A DNA stretch of 64,000 bases from assembly GCA_045430285.1 (NCBI GenBank), contig JAILXV010000005.1:1-64000 (forward strand). Direction: 5' to 3'. A program made the position numbers and the translations under genes. The notes below the pieces were generated by a model that searched no databases, was not told the origin of the DNA, and was given only the letters and a program-made list of their open reading frames with translations. Of the stretch, positions 18,614 to 28,124 are shown in pieces. The stretch comes from Agarilytica sp045430285. Lineage in GTDB: Bacteria > Pseudomonadota > Gammaproteobacteria > Pseudomonadales > Cellvibrionaceae. Position 1 is the stretch's first letter, and the number at the start of each line of letters is the position of its first letter.

Positions 18614-21600
18614 CTACCAATCTATCTGTATTTCACGCCAGGACATACGGCCATTATGCGTAGCTGCACCCAAAGGCTTAAAGGGATTTTCTAGATTACC
18701 CAAGTTACCCTGGGCGGTGATTTTGCCATCAACAAACTCTACATCTCTCACAAAACCTGGGGAGAAATCGAAAGAGCGCTCAGCTATTTCATTTCCATCG
18801 ACCAGATTAGCAGCGACTCTACCAGTAGCTCCGTAAGGTGCCGCTGTTCCCGTCTGGAAATAGACCAAGTTTAATTTCGAAGTGCCCAATGAACATTGAT
18901 CTCCAGAAGGAACGTATTCAGTAAACGCAATGTTAGCGCCGCTACCATCTGATCGGCCTGCGTGTAAGGATTGTACACTAGAAGGTAAACCTGGATCGTC
19001 GAAATTAAAAAACCACCCCTGCTCATTGGCAATTTCATTTTTCAACTGATTAAACGTAGATACCGAAGTCCCAGCTGGTCCTACATTAAAGGGGGTAGAA
19101 CCACTTTCATCGTAAATAATACTATTCGTTTGGCCCGGTAAAAACTGTACCTGAATACCTTCAACATCAACCAAGTCTTCTGACAAATTTACTGTAGCAT
19201 AGGAAAATTCACCCTCTGTATCTTTCGGCTCCATAACCCCGTAATAGGACATCTGATCATTATTTAACTCATCGTTAGAATTAAAAAACCGACCACTTCC
19301 TGTATATACCCAAAACTCATCACGAAACTTTTTAACAAATGGTAATCCTGAAAATGGCTGCCCTAGACTCGCTCCACTACTACGCTCCACCAGACGAGTA
19401 ATCGCTGAATCGCTGATAAACCCGCTGCCATTTCCCAGTTGCATCCTCATCAAATCTCCAGCAGGATTAGAGACGGATCCCGAAACCGTACCAAAATATA
19501 TCGCGTCATCCGCGTAACCACCGCTAACCTCTTCATCTACATCTCCAGCAACCAAATCCCCCACAAAAGCAGATGCTGAATCAGGCACCTCCAAAAAGTC
19601 TTCACCAGAAAAAGACACCAATGACAAATCTTGTAAGTCGAAAACAAAAATCTTGGCAGTTTGATTACTGACAGCATCATCCAATGCTAATTTTTTGGTT
19701 ACAGCATCATCACCCGCGGGTCCCGAGCCCATAACCAAATACCATTGATCATTATCCGCTTCGAATATCCCATCACTATTTTTCGGTCGATGCTTTACAA
19801 CAGTTGGCCGAGACGTCGTATAGCCCATCATGGGGTGGGAGATCTCTGCAATCAATCTAGGAGGGGATTCAGGGTCGGTAATATCCATAACGATATAAGC
19901 GGAGCGAGTTGAAATATCATCGTTATCAGCGTCACTACCATCATCATCGCTATTTGGGTCCAGTTGAATTTCACCGCCACCGAAACGCATACCGACAACC
20001 AATATTGTACCCCAACCATTAGTCTCGGCTGAATCAGGGAAAATGTTTGCTTCAAAAACTTGCGGAATCCCGTCTACATAAAACACATGGGGATAACTTT
20101 GTTCTGTCAACCACCGTATGTGCGGTAACACATTGTAGGGCACATAGCCCCAAAGCTCCGCACCTAAATCATGCTCAGCTTCGGAACCACCTATTCCAGT
20201 GGTATCAAAGCCTGGTTGTTCACCGGCGCCGCCACTCACATCCGGTTTATAAAACCCCGCGTTAAATGCGTGTAGCATTCCATCATTCGCGCCCACGTAT
20301 ACGACATGGCGGCGGTTCTTATTGTTTTGATAAAAAGCGCTAAACGAATCGTCATCTTTTAATAGGTCATATCGCTGTTCTGCATTTGGAGCGGCAACAA
20401 TAACGGGGGACGAATTTACAACATCTCCTAACCGCCAAATCTCCTCCTCGCCATCACCGTCAAAGTCGACAGCTCTCGAACGAAATCCATCCACGTCCAC
20501 GCCGCGGATGTAGTTGACTATATCACTAGAGGTTTCATTGGGAGAGGTACTATCCAAACCGAGTAATCGAAAACGATTGTTTGCATCACTGGATATAAGA
20601 GGAAAGCTCTCAACATCGAAATCAATAACATCCGACTCTCTGACAATCCCATCATCACCGGATGGAATACCGGTATATATCGCTCGGCTGGAAGAGGCGT
20701 TAGCGACTGAATTATAAGAACGCTGAGTTTCAATCGAATCAAGCTCCAAATCAGAGAGCCAATCCCGCGAATTCCATACTGAATCCAGGTTCTCAATAGC
20801 AACCCCTGATTCAATAAACGCGCCTGGTGTCCCCAAAGCATCAACGGGCGCTTCGAACCGGCTAACCGTCGCCGCCTTATTCTCTTGGTCTACAACAAAT
20901 TGAATCACCCTGTCACTGGCATCAATATAACCACTACCATCCGTATCTTCTCTGAAATTATCATACTCATCTATAAACAAGGAGTGTAAAACGCCGCCCC
21001 ACTCGACAATATTTCCATTTTCGTCTGTTTGTCTGGGCTTAAACAAACCCTGAACAACCAACCCTTGCCCACTAGAAGTATTACTCACGACCCCAGCCGC
21101 CGAGCCTGCATTAACGCGCTCGGCCATATCACCAAACGCATGCTGTAAGCCAGCAATCAAGTTAGCCGGTTGGCTAGCCAAAGTATAAGCTTCAGGGTCA
21201 CAATTCCCATCGGCATCCCACTCGTCTGTTGAACCACATGTAGTCGATGTCGATCCAGTAGGTACATCACCGTTATTTGGATCTCCGTCACTCTCTTCCT
21301 CGCCCTCTTCAGCCTGGTCTTTAAACCCACCATATTTAGCGGCTAACCAAAGTGGATTATTTTCGCGCATTGGAGGGCTGCCAGTATACTCTTGCGTATC
21401 CACGAAAAATGTCCTCACGTGTTGATCACCCTCAAACGAAGGGGCGCCTCCCTGACCATCACGAATATCTTCCGTTACAGCAAAATAAGCCATTCCTGCA
21501 ACATAATATGTATTTTCACGCCCTGTAGTGCCATGTACCCCAAGCCCAGCCCCCATTCCCTCTAACGATCCGACTGTGTTGGTAAGGTCAGTCACATTAA

Positions 21601-23095
21601 ACCCAACATCAGAACCATTTGAAGGTGCGCCAGAAGGCTGCCCCGCAGAACTTGCTCTACTCGTGCCAGGTAAATCGCCATCCATCCATGAAAATTGATC
21701 TCCAATGCCTACGATATAATTTGGCTGACAAGCATTTAGCACGGGGTCATCCCAAACATTTGTTATCACGGGAAAATTATCTTTTTCATTCGCACTAAGA
21801 GCCAAAAGGCCGCCATAAGCGCCCGTATATTCCGGCGTCGGATCCAACCCCATGATATAGCGCAAGCCTTCATAATAAAGCTCCCCCACTGGATCATAAC
21901 CCTTATAACGGTTAGGTCCCAAACCAAAAGAGTTAATATAATTCAAGATCCCACTATTATTGACACCTGCCAAGTTTTCACCATTCGCTGTCAAAACGGA
22001 CTGATCAGGATGATAAACAAACTGCCCCAACTCGTTAAATTCAGCCTGAGGATTAGACTCAATTCCACCTTCGGCAATGGGATGAATATAACCTATATAT
22101 TTCGCATTCGCCCTTAGCACACCACCATTACGTGAATTACTGTTTTGGGCTGCGTAACTCGTTAACGCATACCGCATAGTCAAGGCATTTTGTTGAAGAA
22201 CGCCCTCCGGTTTATACCAGGTGTTAGTGCCATCAGTGTATTCGACACAATTTTCTTCTAGCCCAACCGATTCATTACACACTTCCACGAGCACACTAAG
22301 TTCAGCGAGTTGATTGGCATCTTCGTCAAAAAACGAAACCCTATTCCCGTTATCTCCATTGTTATTAACTATGACTAAGTTATCTACGGCAAACGGCGTT
22401 ACGCCTGAAGGCGCATTGATAAAAGTCTCGCCACCAGTAGTAATCCCATCAACATCAATTGCTTTAGTTACAAAAGGCCAATCTCCGTAACGGTGTGTTC
22501 GGGTCAAAACCGTTTGCGCTCCTGTACCCGTCGTATCGACAAGCCTAGCGCCCCCAGTCATGGCATAACGAAACTCATCCAGCGCCGTCATCGTCGCCCA
22601 GTTCATGAAATTTCCGCTGAATTGATTACCTGAACAAGTATAATCCCCTGTAATAGACACTGGCCTAAAATATTCCGTTGTACGGTTTGTGCTTAATTCT
22701 GGACCCGTTGCTGACTGAAGGACATGAGATGAGCTATACAAAGAACCAGCATACACGCCACCTGAACTCGTCACATACTCATAGCATTTGTCAGGGTCAA
22801 AATACCCAATATATTCTTCCGCTGTGCTAAAGCAGACATCAGTTCCTCCTGTTCGCCCTGGACAGTAGGTACCTTCGGGGTAAGTCTGCTGGGCGCCAGT
22901 AAATGCTTCCGCTTGCTGTGTAAGTTCTACAGATAAACTAATCATCACGAAAGGGTCTGTAGCTTCGGCGACTAAGGGTGGCACCAATGAAAAGTCTGAC
23001 GCTGTAACAATTTGTGCGTTTCCTACAGAGGGTAAGAACACAGTGCAACACAATAATAGCGAAAGCCTCACCCGATAAAGACTGTAAATTTTCAC
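18614..23095 (-). CDS. pilY1: Type IV pilus tip adhesin/assembly protein PilY1
   Basis: A 1493-residue exported protein that caps the pilus, promotes extension and senses surfaces in relatives. A signal peptide ends near residue 28 (SVGNAQ). The C-terminal half is the PilY1 beta-propeller, with the conserved WRLGDVVNSSPVIVAAP and VVYVGANDGMLHAF segments (about 885-940). EF-hand-like Ca2+ sites DTDGSGYIDASD (about 717-728) and DFDGDGEEE (about 877-885) are present. The N-terminal half is large. It shows the usual YIGYFDPDKCYEY segment, but I see no DxSxS motif of a von Willebrand A domain where other PilY1 proteins have one. It lies 18 bases after pilX within the minor pilin operon. Confidence 0.93.
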   Translation of the reverse strand: MKIYSLYRVRLSLLLCCTVFLPSVGNAQIVTASDFSLVPPLVAEATDPFVMISLSVELTQQAEAFTGAQQTYPEGTYCPGRTGGTDVCFSTAEEYIGYFDPDKCYEYVTSSGGVYAGSLYSSSHVLQSATGPELSTNRTTEYFRPVSITGDYTCSGNQFSGNFMNWATMTALDEFRYAMTGGARLVDTTGTGAQTVLTRTHRYGDWPFVTKAIDVDGITTGGETFINAPSGVTPFAVDNLVIVNNNGDNGNRVSFFDEDANQLAELSVLVEVCNESVGLEENCVEYTDGTNTWYKPEGVLQQNALTMRYALTSYAAQNSNSRNGGVLRANAKYIGYIHPIAEGGIESNPQAEFNELGQFVYHPDQSVLTANGENLAGVNNSGILNYINSFGLGPNRYKGYDPVGELYYEGLRYIMGLDPTPEYTGAYGGLLALSANEKDNFPVITNVWDDPVLNACQPNYIVGIGDQFSWMDGDLPGTSRASSAGQPSGAPSNGSDVGFNVTDLTNTVGSLEGMGAGLGVHGTTGRENTYYVAGMAYFAVTEDIRDGQGGAPSFEGDQHVRTFFVDTQEYTGSPPMRENNPLWLAAKYGGFKDQAEEGEEESDGDPNNGDVPTGSTSTTCGSTDEWDADGNCDPEAYTLASQPANLIAGLQHAFGDMAERVNAGSAAGVVSNTSSGQGLVVQGLFKPRQTDENGNIVEWGGVLHSLFIDEYDNFREDTDGSGYIDASDRVIQFVVDQENKAATVSRFEAPVDALGTPGAFIESGVAIENLDSVWNSRDWLSDLELDSIETQRSYNSVANASSSRAIYTGIPSGDDGIVRESDVIDFDVESFPLISSDANNRFRLLGLDSTSPNETSSDIVNYIRGVDVDGFRSRAVDFDGDGEEEIWRLGDVVNSSPVIVAAPNAEQRYDLLKDDDSFSAFYQNNKNRRHVVYVGANDGMLHAFNAGFYKPDVSGGAGEQPGFDTTGIGGSEAEHDLGAELWGYVPYNVLPHIRWLTEQSYPHVFYVDGIPQVFEANIFPDSAETNGWGTILVVGMRFGGGEIQLDPNSDDDGSDADNDDISTRSAYIVMDITDPESPPRLIAEISHPMMGYTTSRPTVVKHRPKNSDGIFEADNDQWYLVMGSGPAGDDAVTKKLALDDAVSNQTAKIFVFDLQDLSLVSFSGEDFLEVPDSASAFVGDLVAGDVDEEVSGGYADDAIYFGTVSGSVSNPAGDLMRMQLGNGSGFISDSAITRLVERSSGASLGQPFSGLPFVKKFRDEFWVYTGSGRFFNSNDELNNDQMSYYGVMEPKDTEGEFSYATVNLSEDLVDVEGIQVQFLPGQTNSIIYDESGSTPFNVGPAGTSVSTFNQLKNEIANEQGWFFNFDDPGLPSSVQSLHAGRSDGSGANIAFTEYVPSGDQCSLGTSKLNLVYFQTGTAAPYGATGRVAANLVDGNEIAERSFDFSPGFVRDVEFVDGKITAQGNLGNLENPFKPLGAATHNGRMSWREIQIDW

Positions 23096-23113
23096 TTTTT
23101 ACCCACCCTTAGT

Positions 23114-23746
23114 TTATTGATAAACAACACGAACCGTTGATTGAAGCATGACTTTTGAACGTTGGTCATCACTGGTAGCTAGAGCCGTTACCCGAAATAA
23201 AGCCGCGCAATCGATTTCGTTCCCCGCTGAACAATCTGAAGAGTTACTTTTATCGATGTAACACACAAACTCTTTTATATATTTCACATCATCAAGATCA
23301 TCATCATCGATAGAAAACGAAAGATGCCGCCCCTCATCTTCCCATAGGCTGTTGTCTTTCCAATACCGAATACCACCGCCCGACAATGAACATGAGGGTT
23401 CAGTAGAACCAGCTGGATATACCCCCGAAAAACACAGGCCTCTGCTTTCAGAACAATTCGCGCTATAACAATCATCGGTACAACCGTCTTGAAGCTGCTG
23501 AAGAACATCCGCATCATGACCGTCTGCCACAATCTCCGCCTCGATAATTGATAATACATTTTCTGCTGATTGGAATACTTTTTGGCGTATGGCTTGATTG
23601 TTTACCATTTTCATTTGCACGCCCGAAGAACGCATACTGCTCACGCCAAGCATTGTCATAACAAGCAAAATAATCATACTGACGATCAAAATCGCTCCGC
23701 GCTGGCGCAAGCTACCAAGAGAACACCGTGTGATTTCCATTCTCAT
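23114..23746 (-). CDS. pilX: Type IV pilus minor pilin PilX
   Basis: A 210-residue protein with the PilX N-terminal signature RQRGAILIVSMIILLVMTML. This is a prepilin-like helix without the typical Glu5, as is normal for PilX/GspK-type tip pilins. Cysteines cluster in residues 85-110 and near 160-185. The ATG overlaps the pilW stop as ATGA, indicating translational coupling. It probably sits with PilVWFimU at the pilus tip beneath PilY1. Confidence 0.88.
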   Translation of the reverse strand: MRMEITRCSLGSLRQRGAILIVSMIILLVMTMLGVSSMRSSGVQMKMVNNQAIRQKVFQSAENVLSIIEAEIVADGHDADVLQQLQDGCTDDCYSANCSESRGLCFSGVYPAGSTEPSCSLSGGGIRYWKDNSLWEDEGRHLSFSIDDDDLDDVKYIKEFVCYIDKSNSSDCSAGNEIDCAALFRVTALATSDDQRSKVMLQSTVRVVYQ

Positions 23747-24867
23747 AACCCAGAACCTCGATTACGAAGCCTAGAGGTAATATTTACTTTTTGGAAAATA
23801 TACCGAGTCCCTGGATCAGAAGTGGGCCCAGAATCATACGTTGCAGACGTAAACCCCCCGCCCAAGTCAACCACACTCCGAGTTCCCATTACCTCTCTCG
23901 TAGATCGCATAACAATTGTAGTCCTCACGACTAATACTCGATCCCAACCAACCCAACCAGATCCGGCACTTGCCACGTCTGAGACAACCTCATTCGCACT
24001 AAAATAACGATTCACCGCGCCATCCGCAATCGAATCTGTATCCATACCGAACGTCACTTGGAAATCCTCAACGCCACTAATAAGTTCTTGTGAATCAAGG
24101 CTACCACCGCTAATCCGTGTCGCCCTGTACAAGGTTGGCAGGCCCGTTATGGTAGAGTTAGAAACAAAATAAGCAGACGATTTATATCGCATAATCGTCG
24201 AACCTGGAGAATAAGCCATACCAATAGTTGAGGTTGGTGGAGGCGAACTACAATCATAGCCATCACCACTGGGGGTCGATAGCGCCCTGCGACAGTTATT
24301 CCCAACCCCTGCATGGGCTATAGAGTCAGCGCTTGCAGCGCTTGCCTCAAAAATCACCGAATTTGAGCATGACACATCACTAAATAACAAGACATCGCCA
24401 CTAACAAAACCATGATCGCTAACGGTAGTTATGACTCCTGCCACTGGTATATGCAAAGAGACATCCGCACTTTCGTAAGGGTCACCGCGATTGACCACCA
24501 AAACATCTGTATTGCTTTTTATATCTGAAATACCTGATAACGCTCCCGCATCTACAGACTCATACCCCTTCACAGGTTGACTACCATGCATCCAATTACT
24601 CGCGACGATATTCAAGGTATTAGTGAATGCGGCTCCTGTGCTGCAGCCTACATAGCCCCCCATTCGAATTTCGTGCGTCAACTCATCATCGATAAAACGT
24701 GCATTTTCTTGCATAATAGAAATTTCTTGCTCGAAAACAAAATTCTCTTTATTTTCGATCACGACGGAAATAACGCCACCCAGAATAAACAACCCGATGG
24801 TCGAGGCTACGAGTAATTCAACCAACGTCAAACCATTACTCTTAGATATACACTGAAAGTGCTTCAT
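23743..24867 (-). CDS. pilW: Type IV pilus minor pilin PilW
   Basis: A 374-residue prepilin with leader and helix NGLTLVELLVASTIGLFILG, Glu5 present. It is followed by the typical PilW sequence ENARFIDDELTHEIRMGGYVGC. Length is at the upper end for PilW. Start and stop overlap the neighbouring genes as ATGA on both sides (pilV and pilX), so the three are translated as a coupled set. Confidence 0.9.
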   Translation of the reverse strand: MKHFQCISKSNGLTLVELLVASTIGLFILGGVISVVIENKENFVFEQEISIMQENARFIDDELTHEIRMGGYVGCSTGAAFTNTLNIVASNWMHGSQPVKGYESVDAGALSGISDIKSNTDVLVVNRGDPYESADVSLHIPVAGVITTVSDHGFVSGDVLLFSDVSCSNSVIFEASAASADSIAHAGVGNNCRRALSTPSGDGYDCSSPPPTSTIGMAYSPGSTIMRYKSSAYFVSNSTITGLPTLYRATRISGGSLDSQELISGVEDFQVTFGMDTDSIADGAVNRYFSANEVVSDVASAGSGWVGWDRVLVVRTTIVMRSTREVMGTRSVVDLGGGFTSATYDSGPTSDPGTRYIFQKVNITSRLRNRGSGL

Positions 24868-25322
24868 AACTGTAGATCCAACCTTAACTCTTGCTGAGTA
24901 GGTTCACTGGAAAAATTTTTTTCTCCATTAAAACGTATCAATATGCGATAACTATCTACCTCAATACCATCAATAATTTCTGCAGCGCCGCTAGGCAAAA
25001 TTCGCTCAACGCTATCCCCCCAATCAACCAAGTCCCATTGCACCAGCTGAGCACTGGTACAATTATTAGCAGTACAATCAAGCGAAGCAGAGCTAGGGAT
25101 ACTTGCTATACGGTAATTACTCGCAACATCTCGATTGGCCGACATACGCTCCGCTATATCTTTTAGCAAAATCCCTCCTTGAGTTATATAATAAGCCTGT
25201 TGATTAAATTGTACCGAACGAGTCTGCAAGGTAAGAACGCCCATCATTCCCACACCCATAATTAAAGCGGCAACCATAACTTCAACCATTGAAAACCCTG
25301 ATAAATGATTCTTTTTCTTCAT
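24864..25322 (-). CDS. pilV: Type IV pilus minor pilin PilV
   Basis: A prepilin with mature start after the G of LSG: FSMVEVMVAALIMGVGMMGVL, Glu5 present. It is followed by the PilV-like IAERMSANRDVASNY region and a Cys pair (LDCTANNCTSAQ). The start is uncertain. ATG 25322 gives a normal 9-residue leader (152 residues), while the ATG at 25337 or the GTG at 25343 would overlap or abut the fimU stop. It is the second gene of the fimU-pilV-pilW-pilX-pilY1-pilE operon. Confidence 0.87.
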   Translation of the reverse strand: MKKKNHLSGFSMVEVMVAALIMGVGMMGVLTLQTRSVQFNQQAYYITQGGILLKDIAERMSANRDVASNYRIASIPSSASLDCTANNCTSAQLVQWDLVDWGDSVERILPSGAAEIIDGIEVDSYRILIRFNGEKNFSSEPTQQELRLDLQL

Positions 25323-25342
25323 ATAATTTATCTGCATCCTCA

Positions 25343-25972
25343 CTATATGGAAGGGCAATCGAAATTCACTGACGCCGCATTTTCATAAACACCATCGCCG
25401 TCACTATCAGAGGAATCAGCAATGCGTCCAGTCAGCGCGATAATAGCCCCTCGCGCAAACTCAACCCCTTCCCCTACACAAAATCGAAAAGAAAGCCGTT
25501 CAGGAATCAAATCCATTCCGTTCTCTACCAATCCCAAATAACCTCTAGAATTGAAAGCAAGACTACTTACATCATTATCATTCACATCAAAAGCCGTAAT
25601 AGAAACTGAATCGTCCCCTTTCTGATAAACCTTAACAAGGGGCTCAGCCCCATTCCTAACACCATCCCGCGCCGTACCCGAGTCTTCACCATTATCTTCA
25701 AATAAAATCCACCCCTCAGTCCAATCAGCAGTTGCCAAACAATCCGTAGCATCATTGCTGCTGCATATACCAACATGGGCATTTCGCGCAATGGCCTCCG
25801 AACGAGCCAGAGCCAAGTCAAGTTTCAAATTACGCAACTGCGAAGCGACGTTATTTTTGACTACATGATCCCGAAAGCTGGGCGTCACAATAGCCAAAAG
25901 TATTGCGGCAATGGACAGCGTTACCAATAATTCAACGAGCGTAAAACCACGGAGCATAGTGATATTTTTCAT
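25343..25972 (-). CDS. fimU: Type IV pilus minor pilin FimU (GspH/FimT family)
   Basis: First gene of the minor pilin operon, 209 residues from the chosen ATG. The prepilin motif RGFTLVELLVTLSIAAILLAI has Glu5. The GspH domain follows, with ARSEAIARNAHVGICSSND and a C-terminal Cys near FRFCVGEG and NFDCPSI. The position before pilV corresponds to fimU of P. aeruginosa. The frame is open to an ATG at 26062, but 25972 gives a leader of reasonable length; neither has a clear ribosome binding site. A CRP/Vfr-like palindrome lies at 26065-26080. Confidence 0.83.
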   Translation of the reverse strand: MKNITMLRGFTLVELLVTLSIAAILLAIVTPSFRDHVVKNNVASQLRNLKLDLALARSEAIARNAHVGICSSNDATDCLATADWTEGWILFEDNGEDSGTARDGVRNGAEPLVKVYQKGDDSVSITAFDVNDNDVSSLAFNSRGYLGLVENGMDLIPERLSFRFCVGEGVEFARGAIIALTGRIADSSDSDGDGVYENAASVNFDCPSI

Positions 25973-26064
25973 GATAGGAATTTTACCAAAACGAAATCCT
26001 TTTAAGTGACATAGATTTGATGAGCGGCTACGAACTGGGATAAACGGTAATGTATTTTTCATTT

Positions 26065-26085
26065 TGTGACCAACGTCACGTGACG
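26065..26085. promoter_or_regulatory. CRP/Vfr-like operator upstream of fimU, with overlapping perfect palindrome
   Basis: TGTGA-N6-TCACG (26065-26080) matches the CRP/Vfr half sites TGTGA/TCACA at nine of ten positions. It overlaps a perfect 12-base palindrome CGTCACGTGACG (26074-26085). The site lies between ispH and fimU, about 100 bases before the chosen fimU start. That is a suitable position for an activator of the minor pilin operon. A weak -10-like TTTATC follows about 31 bases from the centre of the site. Confidence 0.45.
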
Positions 26086-26113
26086 AAAATGCCAGATTGC
26101 GCAGGATGAACTT

Positions 26114-27067
26114 TTACCTAAGCTCTTTCGGTAACGAAAAGCTTATATTTTCTTCCCTACCCGCCAACTCAACGGGCACAGAGGCGCCAAGTGCTTCTAA
26201 TCCCTTAATAACATCTCCCACCAAGACTTCTGGTGCAGAAGCGCCAGCAGTAATACCAATTGAACGAGTTCCGTCGAACCAGTTTTTCTTTAGATCTTCT
26301 GGCCCATCTACTAGGTATGCATTCGCTCCGCAACGTTCGGCTAGCTCACGTAGGCGATTGGAGTTTGAACTGTTTGGCGAACCAACAACCAAAACCAAGT
26401 CACATTCCAATGCCAGCTGCTTAACCGCATCTTGCCGGTTTTGTGTTGCATAACAAATATCGTCCTTTTTAGGGCCTTCGATATTTGGAAATCTTTCGCG
26501 TAAACAATCTATGACCTTCGCTGTATCATCCATAGAAAGTGTCGTTTGCGTAACATATGACAAATTATTTGGATCGGTTACGCTCAAAGCAGCGACGTCT
26601 TCTTCATTTTCGACTAAATAAATCGCACCACCCGTTGTGGTTTCGTACTGGCCCATTGTCCCTTCTACTTCGGGATGCCCTTGATGGCCAATCAAAATAC
26701 ATTCTTTTCCATCATTACTGTATTTAGCGACTTCCATATGTACTTTTGTCACCAGAGGGCAAGTGGCATCAAATACTTTTAAACCACGATCTTTCGCTTC
26801 ATTTCGCACAGCTTGCGAAACACCATGGGCGCTAAAAATAACGATGACGTCATCAGGCACATCATCTAATTCATCGACGAATATAGCGCCGCGTTCTTTT
26901 AGCGTTTCTACAACAAATTTATTATGAACAACTTCATGACGTACATATATGGGCGCACCAAACACGTCGAGTGCTTTGTTTACAATGTCAATCGCGCGAT
27001 CCACTCCAGCACAAAAACCACGGGGATTTGCCAGTTTGATTTGCATTTGTGCGCTTTGCTCAGCCAT
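26114..27067 (-). CDS. ispH: 4-hydroxy-3-methylbut-2-enyl diphosphate reductase
   Basis: The last enzyme of the MEP isoprenoid pathway; it reduces HMBPP to IPP and DMAPP with an iron-sulphur cluster. The 317-residue protein shows the three cluster cysteines (PRGFCAGVDRA, FDATCPLVTKVH, DDICYATQNRQ), the HEVVHN and GHQGHPEVEGT substrate loops and a C-terminal GASAPE motif. The start could also be the ATG seven codons later (MQIKLANPRG). It ends the murJ-to-ispH gene series. Confidence 0.96.
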   Translation of the reverse strand: MAEQSAQMQIKLANPRGFCAGVDRAIDIVNKALDVFGAPIYVRHEVVHNKFVVETLKERGAIFVDELDDVPDDVIVIFSAHGVSQAVRNEAKDRGLKVFDATCPLVTKVHMEVAKYSNDGKECILIGHQGHPEVEGTMGQYETTTGGAIYLVENEEDVAALSVTDPNNLSYVTQTTLSMDDTAKVIDCLRERFPNIEGPKKDDICYATQNRQDAVKQLALECDLVLVVGSPNSSNSNRLRELAERCGANAYLVDGPEDLKKNWFDGTRSIGITAGASAPEVLVGDVIKGLEALGASVPVELAGREENISFSLPKELR

Positions 27068-27105
27068 AAATTCTTAAGCTCTAAATAATATTTAAGTGCT
27101 TGCGT

Positions 27106-27558
27106 TTAATGAGTCACTACGGGTTTTACATCGACAATTTCGACATTAAAGATTATCGACTTACCCGCTAGAGGATGATTAAAGTCAACTTCCACTTCGC
27201 TGTCATCGAAAGATTTTACAACGCCAGGTAACTCACCACCGCTAGGCTCTGCAAAGGAAACAACCAAGCCTTCGGCAAGCTCTATGCTTGAATCAAATGA
27301 GGTGCGACTTACGGTTTGTATATTGCTTTCGTTCGGCTGGCCAAACCCTTTCTCTGGAGGGATAACAAAGCGCTCTTTGTTTCCTGGCATAAGACCGGTT
27401 AAGACCTCTTCAAACCCTGGCATCAAGCTGCCATCGCCAAAAGTAAATGTGGGTGCAGCTTTGTCGAAGTTGGAATCGATAATGTCGCCGCCTTCAAGCT
27501 CCAAAGAAAAATGCAAGGTGATTTCGGTGCCCTCACCAATAGCTAACTCCGCAGTCAT
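27106..27558 (-). CDS. fkpB: FKBP-type peptidyl-prolyl cis-trans isomerase, SlpA/FkpB type
   Basis: A 150-residue cytosolic prolyl isomerase and chaperone. The FKBP domain (residues 1-75: VTLHFSLELEGGDIIDSNF-like region, TFTFGDGSLMPGFEEVLTGL) is interrupted by the IF (insert in flap) domain (PEKGFGQPNE onward). It is completed by VDFNHPLAGKSIIFNVEIVDV at the C-terminus, the SlyD/SlpA signature. There is no His-rich tail as in SlyD. It overlaps the lspA stop by 4 bases. The order lspA-fkpB-ispH is standard in gammaproteobacteria. Confidence 0.93.
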   Translation of the reverse strand: MTAELAIGEGTEITLHFSLELEGGDIIDSNFDKAAPTFTFGDGSLMPGFEEVLTGLMPGNKERFVIPPEKGFGQPNESNIQTVSRTSFDSSIELAEGLVVSFAEPSGGELPGVVKSFDDSEVEVDFNHPLAGKSIIFNVEIVDVKPVVTH

Positions 27559-28124
27559 TTGACTTCTACCTCATCAGTGTTTGATTCAGTCCCTCGAGTT
27601 TTTGTGTGTTTTGCGCCAAGAACAGCGTCCAACAACAAAGTACCAGCGCCTGCAGTAATTGCAGCGTCCGCCACGTTGAACGCTGGGAATTGATGCTGTT
27701 CGTAATAGACCAGTAAAAAGTCTACCACGTAGCCTAGAGTAACTCGGTCGTAGAGATTTCCAACTGCACCACCTAAAATTAAGCTCAAACCAAATACTTC
27801 TAAACTTTTACGCGTACCGATTTTTAAAATCCAAATGGCGATAGCGATACTAACCGCTCCCGCTAATAAACCAAAAAACCACACTTGCCAACCGCCCGCG
27901 CCGGCTAAAAAGCTAAACGCAGCACCATAGTTATGGCGCAAGGTAATATCGAACATAGGAATGACATTAATACGCTCGTACATTCCCAGAGAATCGCTCA
28001 CCATTTTTTTTGTAAGTAGATCAGCAACAATCACAACAAGGGAAATAGCAAACCACACCCACAATAGCTGTCTATTTCCTGGCTCTTGCTGACACAGGCC
28101 TCGGATTAATTTAGCAAAATTCAC
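27555..28124 (-). CDS. lspA: Lipoprotein signal peptidase (signal peptidase II)
   Basis: This inner-membrane aspartic protease removes signal peptides from diacylglyceryl-modified prolipoproteins. Four hydrophobic segments are visible. The catalytic aspartates sit in GGAVGNLYDRV and FNVADAAI. The frame is open to a TTG at 28145, but the GTG at 28124 has GGAG 6 bases ahead and is chosen (189 residues; family 160-180). The C-terminal tail is polar. It overlaps the end of ileS by 14 bases, so translation is likely coupled. Confidence 0.92.
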   Translation of the reverse strand: MNFAKLIRGLCQQEPGNRQLLWVWFAISLVVIVADLLTKKMVSDSLGMYERINVIPMFDITLRHNYGAAFSFLAGAGGWQVWFFGLLAGAVSIAIAIWILKIGTRKSLEVFGLSLILGGAVGNLYDRVTLGYVVDFLLVYYEQHQFPAFNVADAAITAGAGTLLLDAVLGAKHTKTRGTESNTDEVEVK

